Shown here: positions 48,079 through 57,350 of the stretch, one piece after another | Layout: every line of letters starts with the position of its first letter | Position numbering within the stretch: position 1 is the stretch's first letter | DNA from: Vibrio splendidus | GTDB taxonomy: Bacteria; Pseudomonadota; Gammaproteobacteria; Enterobacterales; Vibrionaceae | Length of the DNA stretch: 64,000 nucleotides | Assembly (NCBI RefSeq): GCF_002873455.1 | Contig: NZ_MCUN01000006.1 | Coordinates: forward strand, 62,001 to 126,000 | Direction: 5' to 3' | Program-made: the position numbers and the translations under genes | The notes under the pieces: model-generated | Seen by the model: only the letters and a program-made list of their open reading frames with translations | Database searches by the model: none | Told to the model about the DNA's origin: nothing

Positions 48079-48086
48079 AAAAATGA

Positions 48087-48803
48087 TTAGTCGGCCAACG
48101 CAGCTTTCTGCGCTTCGACGATATCGGTAATGCCCTTATTCGCCAGGGCTAAAAGCTGCATCAGCTCTTCGTGGCTGAACGGTTCGCCTTCTGCGGTGCC
48201 TTGAATCTCAATCATCTTACCGTCTTCCGTCATTACAACGTTCATATCGGTATCTGCTGCTGAGTCTTCAACGTACTCAAGGTCACACAGTGCTTGTGCC
48301 CCAACGATGCCCACTGAAACTGCCGCTACATGGCCTTTCATCGGGTTCTTTTTCAGTTTACCGCTTGCTAGTAGGCTGTTGATAGCATCCGCCATTGCAA
48401 CGCTTGCACCTGAGATAGAAGCAGTACGAGTACCGCCGTCTGCTTGGATAACATCACAATCGACAGTGATCATGATTTCACCCATTACTTTCAGGTCAAC
48501 AACAGCACGTAGGCTGCGCGCGATCAGACGTTGGATTTCCATCGTACGACCACCTTGCTTGCCACTCGCCGCTTCACGACGGTTACGAGTGTGCGTTGCA
48601 CGTGGAAGCATACCGTATTCAGCCGTTACCCAACCCTTTCCTTGGCCTTTTAACCAACGCGGTACGTTTTCTTCTACCGTCGCATTACATAGAACTTTAG
48701 TGTTGCCGAACTCAACTAATACAGAACCTTCAGCATAAGCTGTGTAGTTACGAGTAATTTTAATTGGACGAATTTGATCTACAGCGCGGTCATTTGGACG
48801 CAT
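48087..48803 (-). CDS. rph: Ribonuclease PH
   Basis: The 238-residue exonuclease trims tRNA 3' ends phosphorolytically. It begins [21 protein letters not shown] and has [55 protein letters not shown] and [16 protein letters not shown], the RNase PH core. The frame is complete, unlike the frameshifted rph of E. coli K-12. It is divergent from yicC and is followed by the attenuator and pyrE. Confidence 0.98.
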   Translation of the reverse strand: MRPNDRAVDQIRPIKITRNYTAYAEGSVLVEFGNTKVLCNATVEENVPRWLKGQGKGWVTAEYGMLPRATHTRNRREAASGKQGGRTMEIQRLIARSLRAVVDLKVMGEIMITVDCDVIQADGGTRTASISGASVAMADAINSLLASGKLKKNPMKGHVAAVSVGIVGAQALCDLEYVEDSAADTDMNVVMTEDGKMIEIQGTAEGEPFSHEELMQLLALANKGITDIVEAQKAALAD

Positions 48804-49102
48804 TGGTATCTACCTTATTAACAGTCTGAAGTGATTTACTATCGAAAGAGTGCATCACCTAAGAAAGGGGTGAGACAGTTTTGATTGGGGCAAGATTATA
48901 TAGCAGTTTATCTTTCAAATCTATTTGACGTTCAAATCTCTTGATCGTTAAAAGCGATTTACCATTCAAAACGACTTGCGACTCAAAGACATTTATCGTG
49001 AAAGGCTATTCATCACAAAAAGCCACAAGCTTCGGGAGCACACCATATCGTGATACTATGCGTGCGCGTTATTTTCAGAATGATAAAAGACAGGAAAATT
49101 CG

Positions 49103-49969
49103 ATGATTTATAGTATGACCGCGTACGCGCGCAAAGAAGTAAAAGGCGATTGGGGCACAGCAGTATGGGAAATCCGTAGTGTAAACCAACGCTACCTAGA
49201 AACTTACTTCCGTATGCCTGAACAGTTCCGTGGTTTAGAGCCAATCCTACGTGAGCGTTTCCGTAAGCGTCTAGCTCGCGGTAAGGTTGAATGTAACCTA
49301 CGTTTTGAAGCAAACCCAGCTGCGAAAGGCGAGCTAAGCATTAACGAAGGTTTGGCTCAGCAAGTAATCAATGCAGCTAACCAAGTAATGACCATGACAG
49401 GTGAAGACAGCCGTCTGAACCCATTCCAAGTTATGAACTGGCCTGGCGTGATGGAAACTCCAGAGCAAGATATGGATGCCATCAACAAAGATTTACTTGA
49501 AGCATTCAACGATGCAATCGCAGAGTTCATTGACGCTCGTGCTCGTGAAGGCGAGAACATGAAGGCGCTCATCGTTCAGCGTTTAGATGCAATCACTGAA
49601 GAAGTAGTTAAAGTTCGTGCACGCATGCCTGAGATCCTAGAGTGGCAACGTGAGCGTCTTCTTACCAAATTTGAAGATGCGAAAATTGAACTTGAAGGTT
49701 CTCGCGTTGAGCAAGAGCTTATTCTACTGGCTCAGAAATCAGACGTGGCAGAAGAACTAGACCGTCTAGACTCTCACGTGAAAGAAGCGAACGTAGTATT
49801 GAAGAAAGGTGGCGCTTGTGGTCGTAAGCTTGACTTCATGATGCAAGAGTTCAACCGTGAGTCAAACACGCTAGCGTCTAAGTCTATCAGCACAGACATC
49901 ACAGCATCAGGCGTAGAGCTTAAGGTTCTTATCGAACAGATGCGTGAGCAGATCCAGAATATTGAATAA
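49103..49969 (+). CDS. yicC: YicC family endoribonuclease/stress-linked protein
   Basis: A 288-residue protein of the YicC family, recently described as an RNase. It starts MIYSMTAYARKEVKG, the family's usual first residues, at the ATG at 49,103 (the frame extends upstream without support), and ends VLIEQMREQIQNIE like E. coli. The 3' end adjoins a P4-type integrase island and is presumably the insertion target, with the coding end restored by the element. Confidence 0.95.
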   Translation: MIYSMTAYARKEVKGDWGTAVWEIRSVNQRYLETYFRMPEQFRGLEPILRERFRKRLARGKVECNLRFEANPAAKGELSINEGLAQQVINAANQVMTMTGEDSRLNPFQVMNWPGVMETPEQDMDAINKDLLEAFNDAIAEFIDARAREGENMKALIVQRLDAITEEVVKVRARMPEILEWQRERLLTKFEDAKIELEGSRVEQELILLAQKSDVAEELDRLDSHVKEANVVLKKGGACGRKLDFMMQEFNRESNTLASKSISTDITASGVELKVLIEQMREQIQNIE

Positions 49970-50030
49970 CAGTTATACTTGTATTTAACTGCATTTACAT
50001 CATTAAAATACAACAACTTAAATAAAACCA

Positions 50031-50128
50031 CTTTCCACCACTGTATTATTTAATACACCATTAACCACCACCAACTGGTGGTTAATATGGTGGGTGTGAT
50101 AGACTCAGTCTCAAGATGAGTGGTGGGT
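50031..50128. promoter_or_regulatory. Candidate integrase arm sites at the yicC junction
   Basis: A 10-base inverted repeat (TTAACCACCA 50,061-50,070 / TGGTGGTTAA 50,076-50,085) is followed by direct repeats of TGGTGGGT at 50,088-50,095 and 50,121-50,128, 33 bases apart or about three helical turns, and flanked by CCACCACT at 50,035. Such clustered copies on the integrase side of an attachment site are typical arm-type binding sites. The core site would be at the yicC stop, but was not proven because the other end is outside the window. Confidence 0.5.
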
Positions 50129-50170
50129 AAGAAAGTATTCACCAAGATCAGGTACGATTAGAGGTGAGTT

Positions 50171-51394
50171 ATGGCTAAGTTGTCCGTAAAGAAAGTAGAA
50201 GCGCTCATTAAGGCTGGTGGCGAGAGAACACAACGCCATGCTGATGGTGAAGGCTTATACCTAGTGGTTCCAGCGTCAGGTACTGCAAGCTGGATGCTAC
50301 GCTTTACCTCTAATAAAAAGCGCCGTGAAATGACGCTTGGTAAGGTCAATGACCTTTCCTTATCTAACGCTCGCCTCGAAGCCGCCACTAAAATGAAACA
50401 AGTGAGAGAAGGCTTTGATCCCCTCATACAACGCAAACGTGCCGAACAGGAAAGCATTAAAACCGTTAATGACTTATTCGAAGATTGGTACCCCACCTTA
50501 GTTAAGCGCCTTAAACACCCTAATATCCCCAAACGTGTTTACACTAAAGATATAGCACCACACATCGGTGACATCCCTCTAGATAAGATTACCGCACGTG
50601 ATATTCGCACAACAATCACTGCGATTAATGACTCTGGTCGCCCGACTATAGCCAATGATGCTCTAGGTCACTGTAAACAGTTATTTAATCACGGGATGAA
50701 GCTAGACCTTCTTCAAGGTAATCCGGCCTCTGCATTTACTGTGAGGGATGCTGGCGGCATAGAACAAAGTAAAGATCGCTTCTTGAACGAAGATGAATTA
50801 AAGCAGTTCTTCCGCATTGCGAGAGAAAACAGCACCAGCTTTAGTCGTGACAACTACCTAGCCTGTGCGTTATTGGTTTGTTTAGGTGTGCGTAAATCTG
50901 AACTTTGTGAAGCTAAATGGGAAGAATTTGAGCTAGAGAAAGGCTTGTGGCATTTACCAAAGGAACGCAGTAAAACCAATGTTGGCTTTACCATTCCATT
51001 GGCACCAAAAGTATTGAAATGGCTTGAGGAATTGAAGGTAAGAGGTTTTGGCTCTGAATACGTGTTACCCAGCAGAAGAGCCAGCAAGCGCCCTCACATG
51101 GGCCCTGATACGCTTAACAGGGCGATAACCAAACTGTTTGGACATGAGGCAGGCAAGAAAAAGCAACCACCTAATTTGATGGGTGACATGCCGCACTTTA
51201 CAGTGCATGACTTGCGCCGAACTTGCCGTACGCTACTGGCAAAACAAGGCACTCCCGGCCATGTGGCCGAGAGATGCTTGAATCACAAATTAAAAGGTGT
51301 TGAAGGTATTTATGATCAATATGACTATTTGGAAGAGCGGAGAGAGGCATTAGCGAAACTAGCAATACAAATATCTGACATTGTGAATTGTTAA
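50171..51394 (+). CDS. int: P4-type tyrosine recombinase (island integrase)
   Basis: A 407-residue integrase. It has an N-terminal DUF4102 arm-binding domain (MAKLSVKKVEALIKAGGERTQRHADGEGLYLVVPASG...SWMLRF), a core-binding domain and a catalytic domain with R (CLGVRKSELCEAKWEEF), HxxR (VHDLRRTC), H (CLNHKLKGVEG) and Y (YDQYDY). It starts 201 bases after yicC, pointing away from it. It is the likely enzyme for insertion at the yicC 3' end, the place used by SXT/R391-mobilisable islands of Vibrio such as MGIVflInd1 (from memory). It is convergent with the defence operon. Confidence 0.93.
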   Translation: MAKLSVKKVEALIKAGGERTQRHADGEGLYLVVPASGTASWMLRFTSNKKRREMTLGKVNDLSLSNARLEAATKMKQVREGFDPLIQRKRAEQESIKTVNDLFEDWYPTLVKRLKHPNIPKRVYTKDIAPHIGDIPLDKITARDIRTTITAINDSGRPTIANDALGHCKQLFNHGMKLDLLQGNPASAFTVRDAGGIEQSKDRFLNEDELKQFFRIARENSTSFSRDNYLACALLVCLGVRKSELCEAKWEEFELEKGLWHLPKERSKTNVGFTIPLAPKVLKWLEELKVRGFGSEYVLPSRRASKRPHMGPDTLNRAITKLFGHEAGKKKQPPNLMGDMPHFTVHDLRRTCRTLLAKQGTPGHVAERCLNHKLKGVEGIYDQYDYLEERREALAKLAIQISDIVNC

Positions 51395-51517
51395 ACACAA
51401 ACAAAAGTCACTGCTTTTGATACTTAGGCCCTTTTAACTCAGAACAAAAAATGTCGCTTAATTCAGTAAATTTAGACACCCAATCATAGTAATTGGATAT
51501 CTAAAAATAACGCAACT

Positions 51518-52696
51518 CTAGTCAAAGTTGTAGCCATAATTATTGGACATAAACTCTCTGTAATTGGAAGTATCATATCCACATCGACCCAACCAATTAA
51601 TCATATCATCAGCATATGAATTAAGAGAGTCTTTATCCTCATCCAGAATATTATCTACGTCGGCACTATTTGATAGCTTATCTAATGCCGGAGTAGCTAT
51701 TGTATCAAAATCAATTTCATTAACAGTATTTTCATTGCCTTCACTCAATCCCAGTAAGTCCGAAGTAAACTCTTCCTCTTTTTCAAAATGAAAAACAAAA
51801 GAATGCATATCAGCTTCTCGAGCAAACAAATCAACGGAATACTTCATGCTACTTTTTAAAGTAACCTTGAAATTTCTTTCCGTAGCTTCTTTCAATACCC
51901 AAAGAACCAAACATACTTGTAGAATCTGATTCATTAGAATGTCGTCTTCGACACCTACTATATCACCTTCAGTTTGTCTATCTGAAAAGTAGTTATGAAC
52001 TTCAGAAAAGCACTCTTCTATTTTAGCATTTAACTGTTGAGTCCCTAATGATTCAGTTATGATATTTCTAAATCTACTAACAATCACTTCTGTTGTACTG
52101 TCTCTATTCAACCTAGTAGTCAAGCAGAATAACCATGGGATACCAATAACCTTTTTCATTTGATGCTGTAGTAAATTATAGATAGATATTAGTGTTTCAT
52201 GGGACATCACATTATTACAAAAATCTAAATTGATGAAGTGATAATCACCAAAGTTCTTTACTCTTACCCAAGCATCAGAGTTAGGCTTCTGCAAGTCTTC
52301 AAAGCGGAATCTCTCAACGACTGACCGACCTTCAATTCTACCTTTATCTAAAATCTTAGATAACTCACCCTGAGCTTTATTAAAATCAGAAGTACTATTA
52401 ATAAATCCATGAAACCCTAATCGCTTACTACCACTTCTACTGCTATTGACCATTCCTTCATACAAATAATTTATATCAAGTAGATCTCCACCAGGCAACC
52501 CAAAGTAATTAACAGATTCAACATCTCGATATTTACGATTACCAAGTAGACGTTTAAATTGCTCTAGCCATTGCTTATCCCTAATAAACTGCTTTCTCGG
52601 CTTATGCCAAGGTTTAAAGTCTTGTGATAAACTTTGCGATACAGAACCAAAAACTTCATCATCAATCAGAGAGTCATCAGAATCAAACAAGTTCAT
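51518..52696 (-). CDS. Unrecognised 392-aa protein of the defence operon
   Basis: The 392-residue protein is hydrophilic without membrane helices. The centre has YFGLPGGDLLDINYLYEG (about 64-81) and FHGFINSTSDFNKAQGELSKIL, then WVRVKNFGDYHFINLDFCNN. The GLPGG...DI/INLDFC pattern could be a Rossmann-like nucleotide or AdoMet site; this is a guess. The C-terminal 100 residues are acidic (VNEIDFDTIATP, DEDKDSLNSYAD). It starts three bases after the ATPase stop, so the two are coupled, and it is the last gene of the operon. I do not recognise the family. Confidence 0.75.
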   Translation of the reverse strand: MNLFDSDDSLIDDEVFGSVSQSLSQDFKPWHKPRKQFIRDKQWLEQFKRLLGNRKYRDVESVNYFGLPGGDLLDINYLYEGMVNSSRSGSKRLGFHGFINSTSDFNKAQGELSKILDKGRIEGRSVVERFRFEDLQKPNSDAWVRVKNFGDYHFINLDFCNNVMSHETLISIYNLLQHQMKKVIGIPWLFCLTTRLNRDSTTEVIVSRFRNIITESLGTQQLNAKIEECFSEVHNYFSDRQTEGDIVGVEDDILMNQILQVCLVLWVLKEATERNFKVTLKSSMKYSVDLFAREADMHSFVFHFEKEEEFTSDLLGLSEGNENTVNEIDFDTIATPALDKLSNSADVDNILDEDKDSLNSYADDMINWLGRCGYDTSNYREFMSNNYGYNFD

Positions 52697-52699
52697 ACA

Positions 52700-54688
52700 T
52701 TAACCCTCCAGCTTAATAACTTCAATTAAATCAACAACTAGACTCTCTTGCCTTTCCACTGTCATGCTTTCCAACAGCCCATATGAATCTAAGATCTGAA
52801 GGATTGCTTCTGATTTATTCATTATTTGGGTTTGCTTGTTTTTATTTCTTTTTATCGGCTCGAAAACTTTATCAATCCTATCCGATGAAACAATAAAACT
52901 ATCAGTTACAAAAATTTTATCATTACTTAATACTTCTTCTTCATCTTCACTTGAAATAAGTAGGTTAGATCTTTCATATGGATCTTTTTTATTAGAAATA
53001 TAACTTTTTGAAACTATATCATCTAGGGCCTTAGAGAAATCATCTTTATAACTGTCTTCTATTTCTTTCTTTTTCTCTTTCTTTATTAGTTTATATTTAT
53101 TGACTACTTGCCTCAAGGCACTATGTAGCCACCTCATAACTATTTGATAATGAGGATGTGCAATATTAAAAGACTCTCGGTCAATATTTAAAGCCGAGTC
53201 CAAGCCTTTATTTATGAAAATTTCAATAGTAAGCTGACTTTTTATGGTATGCTCTGCCACTTGATGCTTCATAAATGTTTCATCAAACATTATTCCTGAC
53301 GCATCGTTGATTCTAATCAATGAACCATTATGGTCTCTTGGGCTCACCTTAGGTGTCCATAAAATATATGCCTCAAACTCTAAATCTCCAGCTGAATCTT
53401 CTAGAGCCCTACTAGATAAATTAGTTTGATACTTCCCAACAAACAATATTGGCTTCTTTACCATAGCTTTTGACTCTGGTAAATTTGTGAACTTAAGTGG
53501 TCTAAATAATTTCACGCCATCGACTACAACATTAAAGTCAGATTTTGTTTTTTGAGAACAAAACTTAAATTTATCTCCTAAGCTATCATCTTCAAATAGT
53601 AATTCTGAAGTATCAGTTACCTGCCCTTTCTTCTTATTATTAATCACATATATATCAGGTATATCTTTCTTAGTCAGATTAAATGGGTGTTTTTCTATAT
53701 AAGGAAGAGGTATAGAAAGACCAAGAGTCCAAAGCATATTGAGATAGTTATCTAAGACTAAATTCAATTTAGGACTCACGGCATTCTTAGTTCTATCCAA
53801 AATACCTTCATAAAGTTTTTTAAACCTTTCTTCAGGTAAAGTATCATCTGTCCAAGGCAGCTCTGGAGCTCTAGCCATTTCTTGTTGATAAACATCGGTA
53901 CCTTCAGAGTCTTTCTCTAGATATCCAACATGAAAATCAGGAAGGATAGCTTTTGAGGAGTCTAGAATATCATCCGATTCCTCATCTTTCTCTGTTTCGT
54001 TTTCGGTTTGCCCCCAGATATCAACACTACGCAATTGGTCTTTTGCACTTATTTTTATATTGTTTAATATAATGTCAGTACCATGAGCACTAAGGTTCTC
54101 AGTTTCCTCTTTCCAAATATCAACATTACCGGTCTGAAAACTTTTACCGCGTTCATCGCGAGATTGCTTCTCGATATTTTCTTCGGAGTAATTAAATAAT
54201 GAAACCTTTGCTCTCGAATAGAAGTTGTCACCTTTTTGCTTAGTGATAATCTCAAAATCCCGGGTCAACTGAGCCACACTAAAAAGGCCAATACCAATTT
54301 TACCAATTAGCTTTCTTTTTTTATTTAAACTTAACGATGAATCATTACCATTAGTTACTTTTAAATCTTGACCTTTAACTGTCCTTTTTGCACTACCACC
54401 AATATGGCGAATCATATTTACCAATGTGTCAATTGACATTCCATTACCATCATCTCTAACTGTCATAGAGTTGAAGCGAGGGACATCAGTACTTACATAC
54501 ACATTTTCTGCATCAGCATCATAAGCATTCGAAATAAGTTCTCGAATCGCAGATCCAGGTAGTCGATAGATACCATCCGTTACTCTGGCCAAAACTTTAT
54601 CATCAGTTTCAAGCTTAGTTGTTTCACGACTGCCATTTTTTATTTTTTGAATTAGCGCTACTTCTAATTCAGTATCACTATTAGCCAT
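52700..54688 (-). CDS. GHKL (MutL/MORC/Hsp90-like) ATPase of the defence operon
   Basis: A 662-residue protein. An N-terminal GHKL ATPase has AIRELISNAYDADA (about 46-60; catalytic E and Mg-binding N), RDDGNGM (about 78-84; ATP-binding D), GKIGIGLFSVAQL (about 130; lid) and SAHGTDIILNN. The rest includes a coupling region with a conserved YLEKD-type segment and a long C-terminal coil. The build resembles MORC/MutL ATPases, known to accompany DNA methylases in bacterial restriction-like operons (Iyer, Abhiman and Aravind). It could clamp DNA and signal to a nuclease partner. The start at 54,688 has GGGG upstream; a start 15 bases earlier is possible. Confidence 0.88.
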   Translation of the reverse strand: MANSDTELEVALIQKIKNGSRETTKLETDDKVLARVTDGIYRLPGSAIRELISNAYDADAENVYVSTDVPRFNSMTVRDDGNGMSIDTLVNMIRHIGGSAKRTVKGQDLKVTNGNDSSLSLNKKRKLIGKIGIGLFSVAQLTRDFEIITKQKGDNFYSRAKVSLFNYSEENIEKQSRDERGKSFQTGNVDIWKEETENLSAHGTDIILNNIKISAKDQLRSVDIWGQTENETEKDEESDDILDSSKAILPDFHVGYLEKDSEGTDVYQQEMARAPELPWTDDTLPEERFKKLYEGILDRTKNAVSPKLNLVLDNYLNMLWTLGLSIPLPYIEKHPFNLTKKDIPDIYVINNKKKGQVTDTSELLFEDDSLGDKFKFCSQKTKSDFNVVVDGVKLFRPLKFTNLPESKAMVKKPILFVGKYQTNLSSRALEDSAGDLEFEAYILWTPKVSPRDHNGSLIRINDASGIMFDETFMKHQVAEHTIKSQLTIEIFINKGLDSALNIDRESFNIAHPHYQIVMRWLHSALRQVVNKYKLIKKEKKKEIEDSYKDDFSKALDDIVSKSYISNKKDPYERSNLLISSEDEEEVLSNDKIFVTDSFIVSSDRIDKVFEPIKRNKNKQTQIMNKSEAILQILDSYGLLESMTVERQESLVVDLIEVIKLEG

Positions 54689-54881
54689 TTCAACCCCAAC
54701 CAACTGTTTTTTTTTAATTAAAAATCACCACCCAAGGGCTTCTTCTTGAAGTAGAGACATAGTTTACACACCCCAAGTATATCGAGAGCATTCCTATGTT
54801 CACCTCTAACCACCAGCCATATACTTACTCAATATATCAAAAATATCTGGAAATGATTGAATACAAACTATCACCCTGAAT

Positions 54882-55379
54882 TTATCCCTCTCGATTCACC
54901 ATTTCGTCGATAAATGAAACTAACTCTTTGATAGTGCAGAAGGCATTGCGAACAGAAACAAGAGTAACACCAGTTGTGTTCGACTCTTGCCCGTGAGCAA
55001 TGCTATTGCGCCAACGAACTATAGAATTTATATCATTTTTCCGATTTTTACCTTCTTCTTCAAGCCAAATTGAAAACTCTTGGCTCCAGCCAGTATTAAA
55101 TTGATTCAAAATAGTTTTAATATTTTCAACATTCATATTTCTAGATATAGGCCAAGTTTCTTCTATATACCTAGTTATCTGAGAACGAGTCCCTTGAGAT
55201 GCATACTGAAGTAGCAGTTCTTTAACGGCTTGTTCTAAATATCCAGAAACGAGAACTGCAAGGTATTTTGCATTATGTGCCTGCGATTCAGGGTTACTGT
55301 CTGCTCCATAGGATTGAAACAAGTTAGTAATTCTTGATTTATATCTATCATGGCCATTGTGGCGAGAACTACGAGCCAT
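54882..55379 (-). CDS. HEPN-domain protein (putative RNase) of the defence operon
   Basis: A 165-residue all-helical protein with a HEPN motif: RNSIAHG at about residues 124-130 (R-N-x3-H). The preceding YLAVLVSGYLEQAVKELLLQYA and INSIVRW segments fit the RiboL-PSP/MAE_28990-type HEPN families. HEPN proteins of this build are often RNases in abortive infection. It starts 5 bases after the DUF262 stop (ATG at 55,379), implying coupling; a frame start 36 bases upstream overlaps that gene. R and H are both intact, so it may be an active RNase; a role as the toxic effector is inference. Confidence 0.85.
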   Translation of the reverse strand: MARSSRHNGHDRYKSRITNLFQSYGADSNPESQAHNAKYLAVLVSGYLEQAVKELLLQYASQGTRSQITRYIEETWPISRNMNVENIKTILNQFNTGWSQEFSIWLEEEGKNRKNDINSIVRWRNSIAHGQESNTTGVTLVSVRNAFCTIKELVSFIDEMVNREG

Positions 55380-55383
55380 AATT

Positions 55384-56958
55384 TTACCCTTTAAAAATTC
55401 TAACCGCAGCGTCAACCCGTTTAGTTACATTCCCTGTGTCATTAATAAACTCAGCTGTAGAATCCTTATAGTCACTGTCAGCAAGTAATAGTTCTATCTT
55501 TGTTCTTATGTCTTGTTCTTCAAAGCATACGCCAGACTCAATAGCACTTGCTAGACCTACTGCTATTGCGTCAAATTTTGATATGAGAAAAGTGCCGCCA
55601 GCTTTAAATAGCGATTCTCCACCAGCCCGAAATAGAAGGTCCATAACCGTTTCAAATTGACTACGCATTTCTGCCAGAGATGAACTTTCAATATTCCGAT
55701 GTTGTTCCATGAACTTATCAAGGAAGCTTGGCATTGGTGCTTTATAAAGTTCGATATTCTTATACAAAGCAAAAAATCTAAGTATAACTTCAACATCTTT
55801 ATATCGACTATGTTCAACACCAAATAAACTACGCCATGATTGATTTCTATTTAGATCATGAAGTAGCTCATCAAATCGACCGTAGAAAATACAAGATCTA
55901 ACTTCCTGTGGTTGCAACGCTTTACCACTGGTGTTCAACCTTCTGAATATTTGTATCACTGCATCATTATATTCATAGCCATACTCATCACTATCTGAAG
56001 ATGGGTCTGGTCGTATTACTATACTGTGTAAAATAGAATCACTTAGAGTGCGCTCATCCGTATCATCCAGTACTTTAGATTTAGTACTTTTAGCAACATC
56101 ACGGTTAAAATAGCACCCACGAAGATCCTCATGAATTTTTTTACTATTGGAAAGCGGAAACTCTCCAGCTAAATATCGTTGAAGAGTTTTTAAGCGTTGC
56201 TGTCCATCTATGATATTCAAAGTTTTTGAATCATTATCTTTAGCAAGGAAAATATTTGGTACTGGTAATCCAATGATCAATGACTCAATAAATCGAGACT
56301 GTTCAGTGAGGCTCCATACGAAGCCACGCTGGAATCCTGGCAGCTTAATATCGCCTCGATTCATCCGCTTAACAAGTCCTTCGACATCGCTATCCCAACC
56401 ATAACTTGAAACTTCAAATCGTGACGGTTCATCTATTTCACTACTATCTGTATCTTCAACTTCCGTTTCCTCTGACGCGCCTTCTGTTCCAATGAATTCA
56501 CTCGGAACGTATTTAATACGGTCTAATATTTCTGATAAGTAAGAATCATCAGAAGCATTAAGTGGCAGATCATCAGATAAGTTTAAAAGCACAACATTGT
56601 TGTTTTCAACAAACAGGGCAAAAACTTGCTCTGCCTCTGCAAAGTCACGAAACCTCCCAGGCCAAAACCTTTTGTCACCTCTAGCGCTTGCGCAATATAA
56701 GGAGATTTTCGTTTCCTCACGAAGACCGTTGCTCAAAATTATGCATGGAAGCATTACTTTATGGTTAGTACCCTGTTCCTGTGAATCGAAGTCATGAACT
56801 TGGTTATCTTTCAATAGCTTTACTATCGGAGCTGTAGCATCCAAAATGCTTTTACTTAAACCTGTACTTGTCAAAAAAAGTAACTCATGAGTAACACTAG
56901 AGTCCTCAAGTATTTTCTTTTTATCAGATTCATTTTGAGTAAGGGTTCTTGTATTCAT
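55384..56958 (-). CDS. DUF262 protein with EcoRII-N-like front domain
   Basis: A 524-residue protein. Residues about 25-130 (VTHELLFLTSTGLSKSILDA, then SLYCASARGDKRFWPGRF, VVLLNLSD) resemble the EcoRII N-terminal B3-like DNA-binding domain. After an acidic linker (160-185) comes a DUF262 (GmrS-like) domain with KLPGFQRGFVW at about 205-215 and the catalytic IIDGQQR at about 249-255. DUF262 proteins with a ParB-like core are nucleases or NTPases in modification-dependent restriction. It leads the minus-strand operon and is divergent from the methyltransferase. The ATG at 56,958 is chosen; one 15 bases earlier is possible. Confidence 0.82.
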   Translation of the reverse strand: MNTRTLTQNESDKKKILEDSSVTHELLFLTSTGLSKSILDATAPIVKLLKDNQVHDFDSQEQGTNHKVMLPCIILSNGLREETKISLYCASARGDKRFWPGRFRDFAEAEQVFALFVENNNVVLLNLSDDLPLNASDDSYLSEILDRIKYVPSEFIGTEGASEETEVEDTDSSEIDEPSRFEVSSYGWDSDVEGLVKRMNRGDIKLPGFQRGFVWSLTEQSRFIESLIIGLPVPNIFLAKDNDSKTLNIIDGQQRLKTLQRYLAGEFPLSNSKKIHEDLRGCYFNRDVAKSTKSKVLDDTDERTLSDSILHSIVIRPDPSSDSDEYGYEYNDAVIQIFRRLNTSGKALQPQEVRSCIFYGRFDELLHDLNRNQSWRSLFGVEHSRYKDVEVILRFFALYKNIELYKAPMPSFLDKFMEQHRNIESSSLAEMRSQFETVMDLLFRAGGESLFKAGGTFLISKFDAIAVGLASAIESGVCFEEQDIRTKIELLLADSDYKDSTAEFINDTGNVTKRVDAAVRIFKG

Positions 56959-57350
56959 AACTATAAGGTCCATTGGTAGAACAATTATTAAATGATGCTA
57001 TATCACCACAATGATTTTTGGGTGCCGTCTAAGTAATAGTTGGTTGGGTCTTTCGTAGCATAATTTGACACCGCCTTGAGGGATCCGATAACTCGGCGTT
57101 CGAAATCACTAACAAACACCTCACTTTATGGAGCCCAGCTTCAAACTTTTTAATTAGTAACTATAAAATAGTCTCTCAAACCATACCCAATCTCAACAAA
57201 TATAAGAAGGTTATGAGCGTTAAAGCAACTAAATAACAATGTGTTACAACAATAGTAACACTCAGCAATACTTAAGTGCGTAAATCAAACCTGGACTTTC
57301 CCCCTATCTTTCACTAGAATTCTTTGGGTATTATAGTTTTGGAGTTGTAT
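56959..57350. promoter_or_regulatory. Divergent control region with candidate operator
   Basis: The 392 bases between the defence operon and the methyltransferase carry no gene. GTGTTAC (57,241-57,247) and GTAACAC (57,255-57,261) form a perfect 7-base inverted repeat, about 90 bases ahead of the methyltransferase GTG, a possible operator. A TATTAT sequence at 57,329-57,334 might be a -10, though it lies only 17 bases before the start. Shared control would delay restriction until modification is complete; that is an inference. Confidence 0.4.

Noticed and set aside
51645-51660. Short match to the yicC 3' end (ATCCAGAATATT) in the 392-aa gene as the second att site
   Set aside because: About 12 bases only, inside a coding frame, and it would leave the integrase alone as the element; the match is probably chance.
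55563-55823. 86-residue minus-strand frame within the DUF262 gene
   Set aside because: Out-of-frame shadow of a gene whose own frame has clear family motifs.
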